Counted from the stretch's first letter, positions 15,058-23,488 are shown. The stretch is DNA of 51,640 nt from Caldilineaceae bacterium (GCA_026708085.1 JAPOVP010000182.1:1-51640); one strand, 5' to 3'. Translations and numbers: made by a program. The notes: a model not told the origin generated them from the sequence alone.

Positions 15058-16023
15058 GTGGGTATCATAGACAGTATTTCAACCGGCTACCGCTTCGTGA
15101 GCCAGCGTCCCGCCCTGCTGTTGTTGCCGCTGCTGCTGGACGCGCTGTTGTGGGTTCTGCCGCGCTGGAGCATCAGTCCATTGCTGGGCAGGCTGGCTGA
15201 TTTCTATACTGAGCTGGCTGCCGATCCACAGCTGGCGGAGGAGAGTCCGTTTGCGCTGGACCAGATGAGCGAGCTGCTCATGGTGTTCGGCGAGACGAGC
15301 AATCTGGCCCAGTTTCTGGTCAACGGTCTGCTGTATCACGTGCCGAGCCTGCTGGCGACGCTGCCGGGCATAAAGGGAAGCCATCCCAGCGTTGAAGTCG
15401 ACTCGATCGGCGCGGCGGGCCTGCTGTCGCTGCTCTTTGGCCTGGCTGGTCTGTTGATCGGGGCGACGTATATGAATCTGCTGGCCCAGAATCTGCCGAT
15501 CGGGGAGGGGCCGAAGGCGCTCACTCTCAACATACTGGCGGGCCGAATCGTGCGCCACTGGCTGCGGACGATCGGTTTCCTGGTGTTCTTCGCCCTCGGC
15601 CTGTTGATGATCTACATTCCGGGTGTGATCGGGGTCACGGTACTGGCGCTGATCAGCCCGGTGTTGGGCTCCGGGGCGTTGTTTTTGTTCGGCGGCCTGA
15701 TCATGGTGATCCTGCTCTATCTTTATTTTGTGACGACGGCGCTGGTGCTGGACGATCTGGCGATTGGGAGCGCGGTGCGCCGCAGCATCCACCTGGTACG
15801 GAAGAACTTCTGGCCCACTGTGGGGTTCGTTCTGCTGACGACGCTGATTTCGACGGGAATGGGGTTGCTTTTCCGCCAAATCACCCAGTGGCATACGCTG
15901 GGCGTGGCACTGGCCACGTTGGGGAACACGTTTATCGGCACGGGGCTGGCGATGTCACTGCTGGTCTTTTACCGGACGCGCATTCTGGCGATGCAGCAGC
16001 AGGAAACGGACAGTTTTGCCTGA
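15058..16023 (+). CDS. Multi-pass membrane protein of unknown function
   Basis: A 321-aa protein starting at GTG. Hydrophobic segments lie at about residues 18-36, 85-103, 118-140, 170-200, 205-232, 253-272 and 283-305, so about six or seven helices. The segment 'VLDDLAIGSAVRRSIHLVRKN' before a helix resembles the pattern seen in membrane domains attached to some glycerophosphodiester phosphodiesterases and in uncharacterised DUF families. There is no catalytic motif. It lies about 160 bp upstream of gyrB on the same strand. Function unknown. Confidence 0.82.
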   Translation: MGIIDSISTGYRFVSQRPALLLLPLLLDALLWVLPRWSISPLLGRLADFYTELAADPQLAEESPFALDQMSELLMVFGETSNLAQFLVNGLLYHVPSLLATLPGIKGSHPSVEVDSIGAAGLLSLLFGLAGLLIGATYMNLLAQNLPIGEGPKALTLNILAGRIVRHWLRTIGFLVFFALGLLMIYIPGVIGVTVLALISPVLGSGALFLFGGLIMVILLYLYFVTTALVLDDLAIGSAVRRSIHLVRKNFWPTVGFVLLTTLISTGMGLLFRQITQWHTLGVALATLGNTFIGTGLAMSLLVFYRTRILAMQQQETDSFA

Positions 16024-16180
16024 CATATAGTCGACGTGAGCGTAGGGTTGCGGACGCTCTCCGATCACCGACCGGCTCGGTGACTAGCTCGGAAGGGGGT
16101 ATCTGCAGCCAAGGACGATGTAATGGGGTTGCGTTCCCGGTTGCGGGCAGCAGCCCCGTCTGAAATGACCGGAGGTATAC

Positions 16181-18133
16181 GTGGCAGAAAAGATGAACAA
16201 GCAGGATTTCGTTTACGGCGCCGACCAGATCCAGGTGTTGGAAGGCTTGGAGGCGGTACGGAAGCGGCCGGGCATGTACATTGGCGGGACCGATACAAAA
16301 GCCCTGCATCACATGATATACGAGGTGGTGGACAATGCCATCGACGAGGCGATGCAGGGCCGCTGCGATAAGATCGTGGTGACAGTCCACAAAGATGAGA
16401 GCGTCACAGTGGAGGATAACGGCGCCGGCATCCCTGTGGATATCCAGAAGCAGACGGGCATGCCAGCGTTGACGGTGGTGATGACGATGCTACACGCCGG
16501 CGGTAAGTTCGGCGACGTTGGTTACAAGGTTTCCGGTGGGCTGCATGGCGTCGGCGTGAGCGCGGTCAACGCGTTGAGCGAATGGATGATTACGGATGTC
16601 AAGCGGGACGGGAAAGTCTGGCGGCAGGAATTCAGACGCGGCGTGCCGGTGACCGATGTGAAGGCAGTGGGCGAGTGTGAGCCCGGCGAGACGGGCACGA
16701 TTCAGCGTTTTCTACGCGACGATACGATCTTCGACGTTCTGGAATTTGACTGGAATACGCTGGTGACGCGTTTTCGGGAGATGGCCTTCCTGACGCGCGG
16801 AATCGATATTCATTTTATCGATGAGCGGGGGGAGGAGCCACGCGAGATCAGCTTCTATTTCGAGGGCGGCGTGCAGACTTTCGTGCGTTATCTCAACAAG
16901 AACCGGACGGTGCTGCACCCGCCGATTTACGTTGACATGCAGGTCGATTCGACGCACGTGGAGGCGGCGATCCAGTACACGGACGGCTACAATGAGTCGA
17001 TTTTCGCGTTTGCCAACACGATCAACACGCCCGACGGCGGCAGCCATCTGACCGGTCTGCGCGCGGCGGTCACGCGGCAGATCAACGACTATGCGCGCAA
17101 GCAGGGGATTCTGAAGGACAATGACGCCAATTTCAGCGGGGATGATACGCGGCAGGGGATGACGGCGATCATCAGTGTCAAAATCGTAGAGCCGCAGTTT
17201 GAGGGCCAGAACAAGCTGAAGCTGCTCAACAACGAGGTGCGCTATCAGGTCGAGACGGCAGTGGCGGAGGGCATCAACAGCTGGATGGAGGAGAACCCGC
17301 GCGAGGCCAGGCGGATCACCGACAAGTGCCAGGTGGCGTTTCGGGCCCGGGAGGCGGCGCGCAAAGCGCGTGAGCTGGTGATCCGCAAGAGCGCGCTGGA
17401 GAGCCTGACCCTGCCGGGCAAGCTGGCGGACTGCTCCAGCCGGGACCCGAACGAGAGCGAACTCTACATTGTGGAGGGTGACAGCGCAGGGGGCAGCGCC
17501 AAACAGGGCCGCGACCGGCGCTTTCAGGCCGTGTTGCCGCTGCGGGGCAAGATCCTGAACGTGGAGCGCACGAGCTTGGACAAGATCCTGGGCAACAAGG
17601 AGATCCAGTCGCTGATTACGGCGATGGGCACAGGCGTGGGCGATGATTTCACGGTCGACAACCTGCGCTATAACCGGATCATCGTAATGACGGACGCGGA
17701 CGTGGACGGCGCGCACATCCGTACGCTGCTGCTGACGCTGTTTTTCCGGTATATGGGGCCCCTGGTGGAGAACGGACACCTGTACATTGCGCAGCCGCCG
17801 TTGTACAAGGTGCAGATCACCGAGCGCCAGAACGGCAAGGCGAAGCGGTCTGAGCAGTATGTGTACAACGACAACGCTCTTTCCCAGATTCGCAAGGAGA
17901 TGGGGACGGAGAATATCAAGCTGGAGCAGCGTTACAAGGGTTTGGGGGAGATGAACCCGGAGCAGTTGTGGGAGACGACGATGAACCCGGAATTCCGGAC
18001 GTTGCTGCAGGTGCAGGTGGAGGATGCGGCGGAGGCCAACCGCACGTTTGATATGCTGATGGGCAGCAGTGTGCCGCCGCGGCGCCGGTTCATCCAGACG
18101 CACGCCCATGAGGTGCGTAATCTGGACGTATAG
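16181..18133 (+). CDS. gyrB: DNA gyrase subunit B
   Basis: A 650-aa type IIA topoisomerase ATPase subunit that introduces negative supercoils together with GyrA. It starts at GTG with GGAGG 8 bp upstream. GHKL ATPase motifs are EVVDNAIDEA, DNGAGIPV and GGLHGVG. The TOPRIM domain has EGDSAGG (about residue 432) and DADVDGAH (about 508). The C-terminal end KGLGEMNPEQLWETTM is typical. The length fits the short GyrB form without the proteobacterial insert. ParE is the alternative, since gyrA is not next to it. Three parS-like sites in the window would suit an origin-proximal gyrB. Confidence 0.95.
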   Translation: MAEKMNKQDFVYGADQIQVLEGLEAVRKRPGMYIGGTDTKALHHMIYEVVDNAIDEAMQGRCDKIVVTVHKDESVTVEDNGAGIPVDIQKQTGMPALTVVMTMLHAGGKFGDVGYKVSGGLHGVGVSAVNALSEWMITDVKRDGKVWRQEFRRGVPVTDVKAVGECEPGETGTIQRFLRDDTIFDVLEFDWNTLVTRFREMAFLTRGIDIHFIDERGEEPREISFYFEGGVQTFVRYLNKNRTVLHPPIYVDMQVDSTHVEAAIQYTDGYNESIFAFANTINTPDGGSHLTGLRAAVTRQINDYARKQGILKDNDANFSGDDTRQGMTAIISVKIVEPQFEGQNKLKLLNNEVRYQVETAVAEGINSWMEENPREARRITDKCQVAFRAREAARKARELVIRKSALESLTLPGKLADCSSRDPNESELYIVEGDSAGGSAKQGRDRRFQAVLPLRGKILNVERTSLDKILGNKEIQSLITAMGTGVGDDFTVDNLRYNRIIVMTDADVDGAHIRTLLLTLFFRYMGPLVENGHLYIAQPPLYKVQITERQNGKAKRSEQYVYNDNALSQIRKEMGTENIKLEQRYKGLGEMNPEQLWETTMNPEFRTLLQVQVEDAAEANRTFDMLMGSSVPPRRRFIQTHAHEVRNLDV

Positions 18134-18153
18134 GCTGGGAGACGGCTGACGAG

Positions 18154-18188
18154 AGGCCCGACTGATTGGTCGGGCCTTTTTTCTTTTG
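18154..18188 (+). terminator. Intrinsic terminator after gyrB
   Basis: A 9-bp perfect stem, AGGCCCGAC/GTCGGGCCT (18154-18162 and 18169-18177), with a 6-base loop, followed by TTTTTTTCTTTT. Confidence 0.92.
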
Positions 18189-18275
18189 TCAGTTTTTAGT
18201 TTTTAGTGAACACCGGTGGATAGCAGGCGCTAAAGTTTGAGGAGAGAGTGAAGAGGAGAGAGGAAAGAGAGAGGC

Positions 18276-18614
18276 ATGGCGACGATCAGTTTTGGGAAGT
18301 ATCAGACGGAGTCTCGCAAGACCTGGAGCCTGATTCACACCGATCATGCGATCGTGTATCCGACGTTGGGGCTTGTGAATGAGGCGGGTGAGGTGGCGGG
18401 TAAGATCAAGAAGATTTTTCGTGACAAGGAGGGTGTCATTGCGGAGGACGACAGGGCGGCGCTGAAGGACGAATTGGGAGATGTGCTCTGGTATCTGACG
18501 CAGATCTGTACGGAGCTGGACCTGTCGTTGGAGGAGGTGGCGGAGCAGAATATTACGAAGCTGTTCGACCGGTTGGAGCGGGGCGTTATCGGTGGGGAGG
18601 GGGATGTGAGGTGA
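18276..18614 (+). CDS. MazG-like nucleotide pyrophosphohydrolase
   Basis: A 112-aa all-alpha NTP-PPase of the MazG superfamily. The acidic Mg-binding pattern is visible as NEAGEVAGKIKK (about residues 34-45) and DELGDVLWYL (64-73). Such enzymes hydrolyse non-canonical or excess nucleoside triphosphates to monophosphates; the substrate is not predictable here. It starts at ATG after a purine-rich stretch and is convergent with the sigma factor gene, from which it is separated by a symmetrical hairpin. Confidence 0.88.
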   Translation: MATISFGKYQTESRKTWSLIHTDHAIVYPTLGLVNEAGEVAGKIKKIFRDKEGVIAEDDRAALKDELGDVLWYLTQICTELDLSLEEVAEQNITKLFDRLERGVIGGEGDVR

Positions 18615-18634
18615 GGAGAGAGCGAGGAGGAGAA

Positions 18635-18678
18635 AGGAGTGAGAGAATTTCGCTGGCTTCCTCCAGTCTCTCACTCCT
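18635..18678. terminator. Bidirectional hairpin between convergent genes
   Basis: A 12-bp perfect inverted repeat, AGGAGTGAGAGA (18635-18646) and TCTCTCACTCCT (18667-18678), with a 20-base loop and a pyrimidine-rich flank on the right. It is placed between convergent stops and belongs to the AGGAGTGAG hairpin family. Confidence 0.7.
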
Positions 18679-18704
18679 CAACTCTCTTTTCTCTCTACTC
18701 GTTG

Positions 18705-19958
18705 TTAGAGGTAGTCGCGGAGGCGGCGGCTGCGGCTGGGGTGGCGCAGGCGGCTGAGGGCCTGGGCCTCGATCTGGCGGATACGTTCGCGGGTGACGCC
18801 GAACTTTCTGCCGACCTCTTCGAGCGTATAGTTGTAGCCGTCGACCAGTCCGAAGCGGAGCTGGAGGATGCGCACCTCACGGGGGGTCAGGCTCTGGAAG
18901 ATCTCGTCGATCACTTCGCGCAGGATCTGACGGCCGGCGGAGTCTTGCGGGCTGTCTGCGTCCTCGTCCTCGATAAAGTCGCCCAGGTAGCTGTCCTCTT
19001 CCTCGCCGACCGGCATTTCGAGACTGAGGGGCCGCTGGCTGACGCGCATGATGTGCTCGACCTTGCGCGGGGTGACGCCCAACTCCTCGGCGATCTCTTC
19101 GGTGGTCGGGTCGCGGCCCAGTTCCTGCACAAGCTGGCGGCTGGTGCGGGTCAGGCGGTTGATCTGCTCGTACATATGCACGGGCACGCGAATGGTGCGA
19201 CCCTGGTCGGCGATGGCGCGTGTGACCGCCTGCCGGATCCACCAGGTGGCATAGGTGCTGAATTTATAGCCACGGCAGTAGTCGAACTTTTTGACGGCGC
19301 GGATGAGACCGATATTGCCTTCCTGGATCAGGTCGAGGAAGGGAACGCCGCGGCCGACATACTTTTTGGCGACGCTGACGACCAGGCGGCTGTTGGCCTT
19401 AATCAGGTGCTCCTGAGCGGAGCGTCCGTCGCGTACCAGCCAGAGCAGTTGTTCGCGCTCCTCCCATTCGACCTGTTCCTGGTTGAGGCGGTGGCGTGAA
19501 TCGCGACCGGCCTCCATGCGTTTGGCAAGGTCGACCTCTTCGGCGGCGGTCAGCAAGGGAACGCGGCCGATCTCCTTGAGATAGAGGCTGATGGAGTCGT
19601 CGATCTCGATCTGGCTCAGATCGAATTCGTCCTCTTCTGCGCTTTCGGCTGAATCCTTCTTTTCTTCGGTAGGAACTTCCTCTTTGGCCTGCCCGACAGA
19701 GATGCCCTGTTCGAGGAGGGATGCAAAGATGTCATCCAGTTGCTCAATATCGTTTTCGGCTTCGGGCATGACCTGCAGCACTTCGTCGTAGCTGACAAAG
19801 CCTTTTTCGCGGCCGAGTTTGAGCAGATGGGCGAGGGTCTCCTGCGGACTCGAAAACTGCAATTCGGCCTTGGCGGTGCCATTTTCAGACACAGATGTCT
19901 TCGAATCCGCATTGTACTCTGGCGTAAGTTCCTTTGTCATAAGCATTTCTTCAGCCAT
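18705..19958 (-). CDS. sigA: Primary (group 1) RNA polymerase sigma factor
   Basis: 417 aa. Region 1.1-like N-terminus; region 1.2 'DSISLYLKEIGRVPLLTAAEE'-type segment; region 2.3-2.4 'YKFSTYATWWIRQAVTRAI' for -10 melting; region 3 'VPVHMYEQINRL'; region 4.2 'EEVGRKFGVTRERIRQIEAQ' for the -35 box; and the terminal LRDYL typical of RpoD/SigA. The start at 19958 follows AGAGGTG by a few bases; the longer frame adds 17 residues without support. The window contains several matching promoters of TTGACA-17-TAnnnT type. Confidence 0.95.
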   Translation of the reverse strand: MAEEMLMTKELTPEYNADSKTSVSENGTAKAELQFSSPQETLAHLLKLGREKGFVSYDEVLQVMPEAENDIEQLDDIFASLLEQGISVGQAKEEVPTEEKKDSAESAEEDEFDLSQIEIDDSISLYLKEIGRVPLLTAAEEVDLAKRMEAGRDSRHRLNQEQVEWEEREQLLWLVRDGRSAQEHLIKANSRLVVSVAKKYVGRGVPFLDLIQEGNIGLIRAVKKFDYCRGYKFSTYATWWIRQAVTRAIADQGRTIRVPVHMYEQINRLTRTSRQLVQELGRDPTTEEIAEELGVTPRKVEHIMRVSQRPLSLEMPVGEEEDSYLGDFIEDEDADSPQDSAGRQILREVIDEIFQSLTPREVRILQLRFGLVDGYNYTLEEVGRKFGVTRERIRQIEAQALSRLRHPSRSRRLRDYL

Positions 19959-20177
19959 CGTCACCTCTTTTCGTGAATGTATGAGCGCTGTTCGCGGCAA
20001 GCCGGACACGAAGCGGCCGGGCGACGTCGTTGGCGCGTAGTCGTTTTCAAGTATTGATCAACTTACCATAGAGAGATGTAACTCTTCCGTAGAGAACATC
20101 TCAAATGGCCCAGGTACGATCAGGGTAGATCGTGTGGGGGTTCTCCCGCGATCCCTGACCAACTGCGTGCGAAAGGT

Positions 20178-21218
20178 TCACGCCGGGAGTTTGAAATCCC
20201 AGATGCGGTCCGTTTGCGCATAAGTGCGGTTGCAGGACGGACACTGAAGCTGTGACGGGCCGAGGGCAGCCAAGGGATGGGCTGAGCAGGACGGGCACCG
20301 GAACAACTGGGCCGGACCGGCTTCGACCGGGCTGGAATCTCGTTGCGGCCGCTCTGCGGCGCCTGGCGCAGCCGCGCGCATGAAAACGCTGGGCGCGATG
20401 GGGAATCTGCCGCCGATGTGGAAGAGGCGGCTGTCCAGGCGAGCGAGCAGGCGGGCCGGCAGGTTTCTCTTGAGCGCCGGGAGGCGGAAGTGGGATGCGC
20501 CAAGTCGTTCATCCACGCGCAGGCCGGCGTTTTTCATTTTTGCGGCCATCCAGCCGGGATGAAAGTCGAAGTTCATGGCGACGAATTCGAGCGGCTCCGG
20601 GTCAAAGGGCGACCAGGGCTGCCGGCGAGCGAGCCAGCGCAGGACGGCTTTCAGGTTGCGCTTGTTGGCATATTCGAGCACGGCGGTGCTGTCTTGATGC
20701 AGAAGCGACTGCATCTGGGCCAGTGCGGCCGGCACATCGGCCAGATGGTGCATCACGCGCACAATGACGAGTGCGTCCAGGGTGGCGGCGGCCAGGGGCA
20801 TCTGGTAGATATTGCCGGCGACGAAGACGAAGCGGGGGTCATGCCCCCATTTGCGGACGGCGTCGGCCAGCATGGTGCGGCTGTAGTCGAAGAGCACGAT
20901 CTGATCGTAGCCGAGGTAGAGATCGGCGAGGCGGCCAAAGCCGGCGCCGATTTCGGCGATCCGTTTGCCCTGCGGGGGCAGAAGGCGTTTCAGGGCGATC
21001 CGTTCGACGGCGTCTTCGTACTCGCGTCCCTGGCCTTCCCAGAAATCCTGTCGGTAACCGCTGCCTTCGTAGTCGATGACGGCGATACCGGCTGGCGAGG
21101 TGGCGTCTGCCTGGCTATTCGGTTCTTTGATTGCTGTGCAGTTCGCTGCAGTCAGATTGTTTGCCGACATGCGGGCCGCTCCAGGGCGTTCCGGGATCGA
21201 GTACGGTAACAGATGCAC
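20178..21218 (-). CDS. Class I SAM-dependent methyltransferase with C-terminal zinc ribbon
   Basis: 346 aa (or 330 if the second Met at 21170 is used). The SAM-binding motif I is IAEIGAGFGRLADLY, the acidic end of strand 2 is LFDYS, and motif III-like 'LDALVIVRVMHHLADVPAAL' is typical of ubiquinone/menaquinone-type methyltransferases. The C-terminal 45 residues hold CPSC...CPSC, a Trm112-like zinc ribbon. The substrate is unknown. It is monocistronic as far as seen, upstream of the rpoD-type gene in the same direction, with parS-like site B about 80 bp before its start. Confidence 0.88.
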   Translation of the reverse strand: MHLLPYSIPERPGAARMSANNLTAANCTAIKEPNSQADATSPAGIAVIDYEGSGYRQDFWEGQGREYEDAVERIALKRLLPPQGKRIAEIGAGFGRLADLYLGYDQIVLFDYSRTMLADAVRKWGHDPRFVFVAGNIYQMPLAAATLDALVIVRVMHHLADVPAALAQMQSLLHQDSTAVLEYANKRNLKAVLRWLARRQPWSPFDPEPLEFVAMNFDFHPGWMAAKMKNAGLRVDERLGASHFRLPALKRNLPARLLARLDSRLFHIGGRFPIAPSVFMRAAAPGAAERPQRDSSPVEAGPAQLFRCPSCSAHPLAALGPSQLQCPSCNRTYAQTDRIWDFKLPA

Positions 21219-21300
21219 AGGTTCGGCTTACCTCCTGGCGCATCCCGATGCAGGGTCCAAATACGGAGTCCTAATACAGAGACGGACACGAAGTGGTGAA

Positions 21301-21316
21301 TGTTTCATGTGAAACA
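21301..21316. other. parS-like palindrome, site B
   Basis: TGTTTCATGTGAAACA, one base off the parS consensus TGTTTCACGTGAAACA. The dyad extends to 12-bp arms around a TG centre (21296-21321). Confidence 0.7.
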
Positions 21317-21847
21317 TTCACAGAACCTGGATTCGAAAAACGGGAAGAAAGCATGCGCCCCGCGCGCATTCGTACAGTATAGCACGTGGATTGACTAATT
21401 TCAATACCTTTTTGGGATTTTGCCAGGGCAATCGCATCTAATTGGGATAGAACTCTCCAGAGATAGTCAGTTTCCAAACGGCACGGTAACATTCGGTAGA
21501 AATGCCGGTTTGGGCACTTTTCTGTCTGCGTAGGAGGTTGAGAGCTATTCGGCGCAAAATGGTCAAGTTATGCTGCGCATGAGAGCCTTGGGTGCTGATG
21601 CGCGCATTTCATTCATTGTGGACCGTTTGTCTTGATGGTGGGTCACTGGCTTTCTCGTCCGTGTGTTGGACGAGAGTCTATGAGCGTTTACGAGTGTTTG
21701 CGTGATGTCTTAACTACAGCACATGAAAATTGTTCGATGGGCTGTGATAAGGGATTCGCTGGCGCGCGTGGGCGCGTACGAGGTCAAACGAGAGATGTAC
21801 AAGAGTTGTACGTCCGGCGATATGGCGGGACGCAGTTGGCGTCAAAT

Positions 21848-21877
21848 GTCGGGTGAAGTCGGGTAAAGTCGGGCGAA
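21848..21877. repeat. Three tandem copies of a GTCGGGTAAA-type decamer
   Basis: GTCGGGTGAA, GTCGGGTAAA and GTCGGGCGAA in direct succession with a 10-bp period. A second cluster is at 22053-22090. Confidence 0.75.
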
Positions 21878-22052
21878 AATTTTTCTTTCTGGTTATTGTT
21901 GTGGTTACGCTTTTGCATCAGTTTTTGCGTGTCTGGCGCCTGTTCCCGGTTCTGGCAGGTTCTTTACGATGCTCATCCACCACTCTAACAGACGACAGCC
22001 TCATGCCGGTTAGCTGGCGTCGGGGGCATGGTGTCGTGTCAGGACGGTTGGA

Positions 22053-22090
22053 GTCGGGTAAAGTCGGGTCAAAGTCGGGTCAGAGCGGGC
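22053..22090. repeat. Second cluster of GTCGGGTAAA-type repeats
   Basis: GTCGGGTAAA, GTCGGGTCAAA, GTCGGGTCAGA and GCGGGCAG in a row, with a 10-11-bp period, about one helical turn. Confidence 0.75.
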
Positions 22091-22458
22091 AGTTTTCCTT
22101 GTTTTGGTCTTTTGCGCTTGACTTCGCGCACGTTTCCTTGGTGTCTTTGTTGGGTACTGGGCAGCTTACACTTTTGCAAGGGCCCTGCTTCGCCTTCAGA
22201 TTCCCCGCTAGCGGGCGTCACGGCTTCATGACAGTACGCTCTCAGCAATGCCTATTCGTATCTTGGCTCAGGGCTATTATATCACTGTTTTTGGTGCGAT
22301 TGCCCGGGGATTTTCCGTTACGGAATGTTTGCAATCGGCCGGTGTGGACTGTGCCCGGCGGGGCGTTGCGTGGAATTTTGAAGTGCGTCGACCCTTGCGG
22401 AGAGACAGTTTGCCGTCCGGAACCCCTGCGTCTACAATATGACTCCACTGGAGGACTC

Positions 22459-22482
22459 CATTGTATGACAACATTGTATGAC
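22459..22482 (+). repeat. 13-bp direct repeat upstream of the OsmC gene
   Basis: CATTGTATGAC occurs twice 13 bp apart, followed by a partial third copy (CATTGTGATGG). It lies about 120 bp before the OsmC start and could be a regulator site. Confidence 0.5.
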
Positions 22483-22598
22483 CCCATTGTGATGGTTCCT
22501 GATGGTCAGGTTGGCGCATACAGGCGTTGATTTACCGGCCGTGTACAGGAAACGACCTCCGTGGGGGATCCGAAAACGTCAATTCGAGGAGAAAGAAG

Positions 22599-23072
22599 AT
22601 GGGAGATGTCGCGTATCGCTCGAAAGTGCGGATTGAGCGGATTAAAGGGCCGCTGCGCCGAGCGTTTCTACCGGCTGAGGAGGGACACACGAAGTTCGGC
22701 GTCCATTCGGAGGTGGCCGAACATTACGGCGTGGACACTGCTGTCCATGAGCCGCACGCCACCACGCTGGACTATATCAATGCAGCCACAGGGGGCTGAC
22801 TGACCGGAACCTTCGGGGGCGCGCTGGAGGCGCGTAAGATACCTGCGGGCGACGGCTACCTGTCAGCCGACGTGGAAGCTGAGATCGAGAAAGACGGCAA
22901 TGTATTGGTTATCAAGCGGATTCACGCCACGTACACGTTGAAAGTAGTCCCTGAGCAGCGGGAGACGGCGGAACGGGTACACGGGTTCCATGCGCAGTTC
23001 TGTCCCGTGGCGCGCAGTCTCGAGGGCAGTATCGACATTTCCACCGAGCTGCGCATGGTCGATCCCGACTGA
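22599..23072 (+). CDS. OsmC-family protein with in-frame UGA, probable selenoprotein
   Basis: A frame of 157 residues if UGA 22797-22799 is read through as selenocysteine (residue 67). OsmC/Ohr-family proteins reduce peroxides with two cysteines. Here the first one, expected in 'ATGGC-LTGTFGGALEAR', is the UGA codon, and the second is Cys135 in FCPVARSLEG. Family sequence continues without a break for 90 codons after the UGA. The start ATG at 22599 has GAGGAGAAAG upstream. A small hairpin with a G-containing loop follows the UGA at the distance used by bacterial SECIS elements. OsmC-like selenoproteins are a known class. The alternative is a one-base nonsense mutation (TGC to TGA). No sel genes lie in the window. 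Confidence 0.8.
22819..22835 (+). promoter_or_regulatory. Candidate bacterial SECIS hairpin
   Basis: CGCGC (22820-22824) pairs with GCGCG (22830-22834), extended by a G-U pair; the loop is TGGAG. The loop starts 25 nt after the UGA and has G in its second position, matching the loose bacterial SECIS rule (16-37 nt; G among the first two loop bases). Confidence 0.55.
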
Positions 23073-23141
23073 AAACCGGGATGCCGGTTGTTCGTACCTG
23101 TTTCTGAACGCAGATCGAATGCATTTCGGATACAGTTGCGT

Positions 23142-23170
23142 TTGACAGCGTGAAAGCTGCGTGCTAGACT
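23142..23170 (+). promoter_or_regulatory. Promoter of the arg operon
   Basis: -35 TTGACA (23142-23147), a 17-bp spacer, and -10 TAGACT (23165-23170). The transcript should begin near 23177, about 30 bp before the leader peptide. Confidence 0.82.
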
Positions 23171-23206
23171 GTCGGTCAGGTAGTGTTTTCCACTGAAGAA
23201 GCAAGC

Positions 23207-23260
23207 ATGAACCCAAACAGCACCAGCAGTACCCAGTTGAGGAGGCGTCCCCGCCAATAG
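23207..23260 (+). CDS. Candidate arginine attenuator leader peptide
   Basis: A 17-codon frame, MNPNSTSSTQLRRRPRQ, starting at ATG soon after the promoter. Four of its last six codons are arginine (AGG, AGG, CGT, CGC). A 6-bp hairpin (CCAGAC/GTCTGG, 23261-23276) starts right after the stop codon, and an intrinsic terminator follows about 65 bp further on, all ahead of argC. This is the layout of ribosome-mediated attenuation as in trp, his or leu leaders. The ribosome site (GAAGAAG) is weak. I did not find a clean alternative antiterminator, so the mechanism is a hypothesis. Confidence 0.65.
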   Translation: MNPNSTSSTQLRRRPRQ

Positions 23261-23323
23261 CCAGACAGCCGTCTGGGCATTTGCGCGTGGGCCCGGTTTC
23301 CTCAGCGGGAATCAGCCGATTGC

Positions 23324-23352
23324 AAAGCTCCCCGGACGGGGGGCTTTTTTTA
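23324..23352 (+). terminator. Intrinsic terminator/attenuator before argC
   Basis: AAAGCTCCCC (23324-23333) pairs with GGGGGGCTTT (23338-23347, one G-U), with tetraloop GGAC, followed by a run of T. It lies 137 bp before the argC start, so it would stop arg-operon transcripts unless antiterminated. Confidence 0.88.
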
Positions 23353-23488
23353 TTTGTAGCGCGCTCGCAGAGCGGAGCGGCAGCGCAATCGACAGACCGG
23401 AGTGGGTCGAGTTCCGATTGGGCGCCGGCCCACGCACGAATCGGAGTGGGATGCGCCTTAGACTCAGAGAGCGAGAGGGAGAGAGAAG

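Larger units (their letters stand above)
21219..22598. other. 1.4-kb gene-poor, AT-richer region with short repeats
   Basis: No frame here looks like a conserved protein. A 225-codon frame (21853-22530) has a jumbled composition and runs across two repeat clusters. The stretch holds parS-like site B, two clusters of a GTCGGGTAAA unit, and a 13-bp direct repeat upstream of the OsmC gene. Base composition is visibly lower in GC than the flanks between about 21380 and 21960. Confidence 0.6.

Noticed and set aside
16712..18109. 465-codon minus-strand frame over gyrB
   Set aside because: A shadow of the conserved gyrB frame, caused by high GC and codon bias.
21853..22530. 225-codon open frame on the plus strand
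   Set aside because: It runs through two clusters of nucleotide repeats, has no recognisable domain, and its composition looks like translated non-coding DNA.
22797..22799. OsmC gene as a simple nonsense pseudogene
   Set aside because: The UGA sits exactly at the catalytic Cys position and the rest of the frame is intact and conserved; still possible and listed as the alternative.
23261..23352. T-box leader before argC
   Set aside because: No AGGGTGGNACCGCG-type T-box sequence is present; the Arg-rich leader peptide explains the terminator better.
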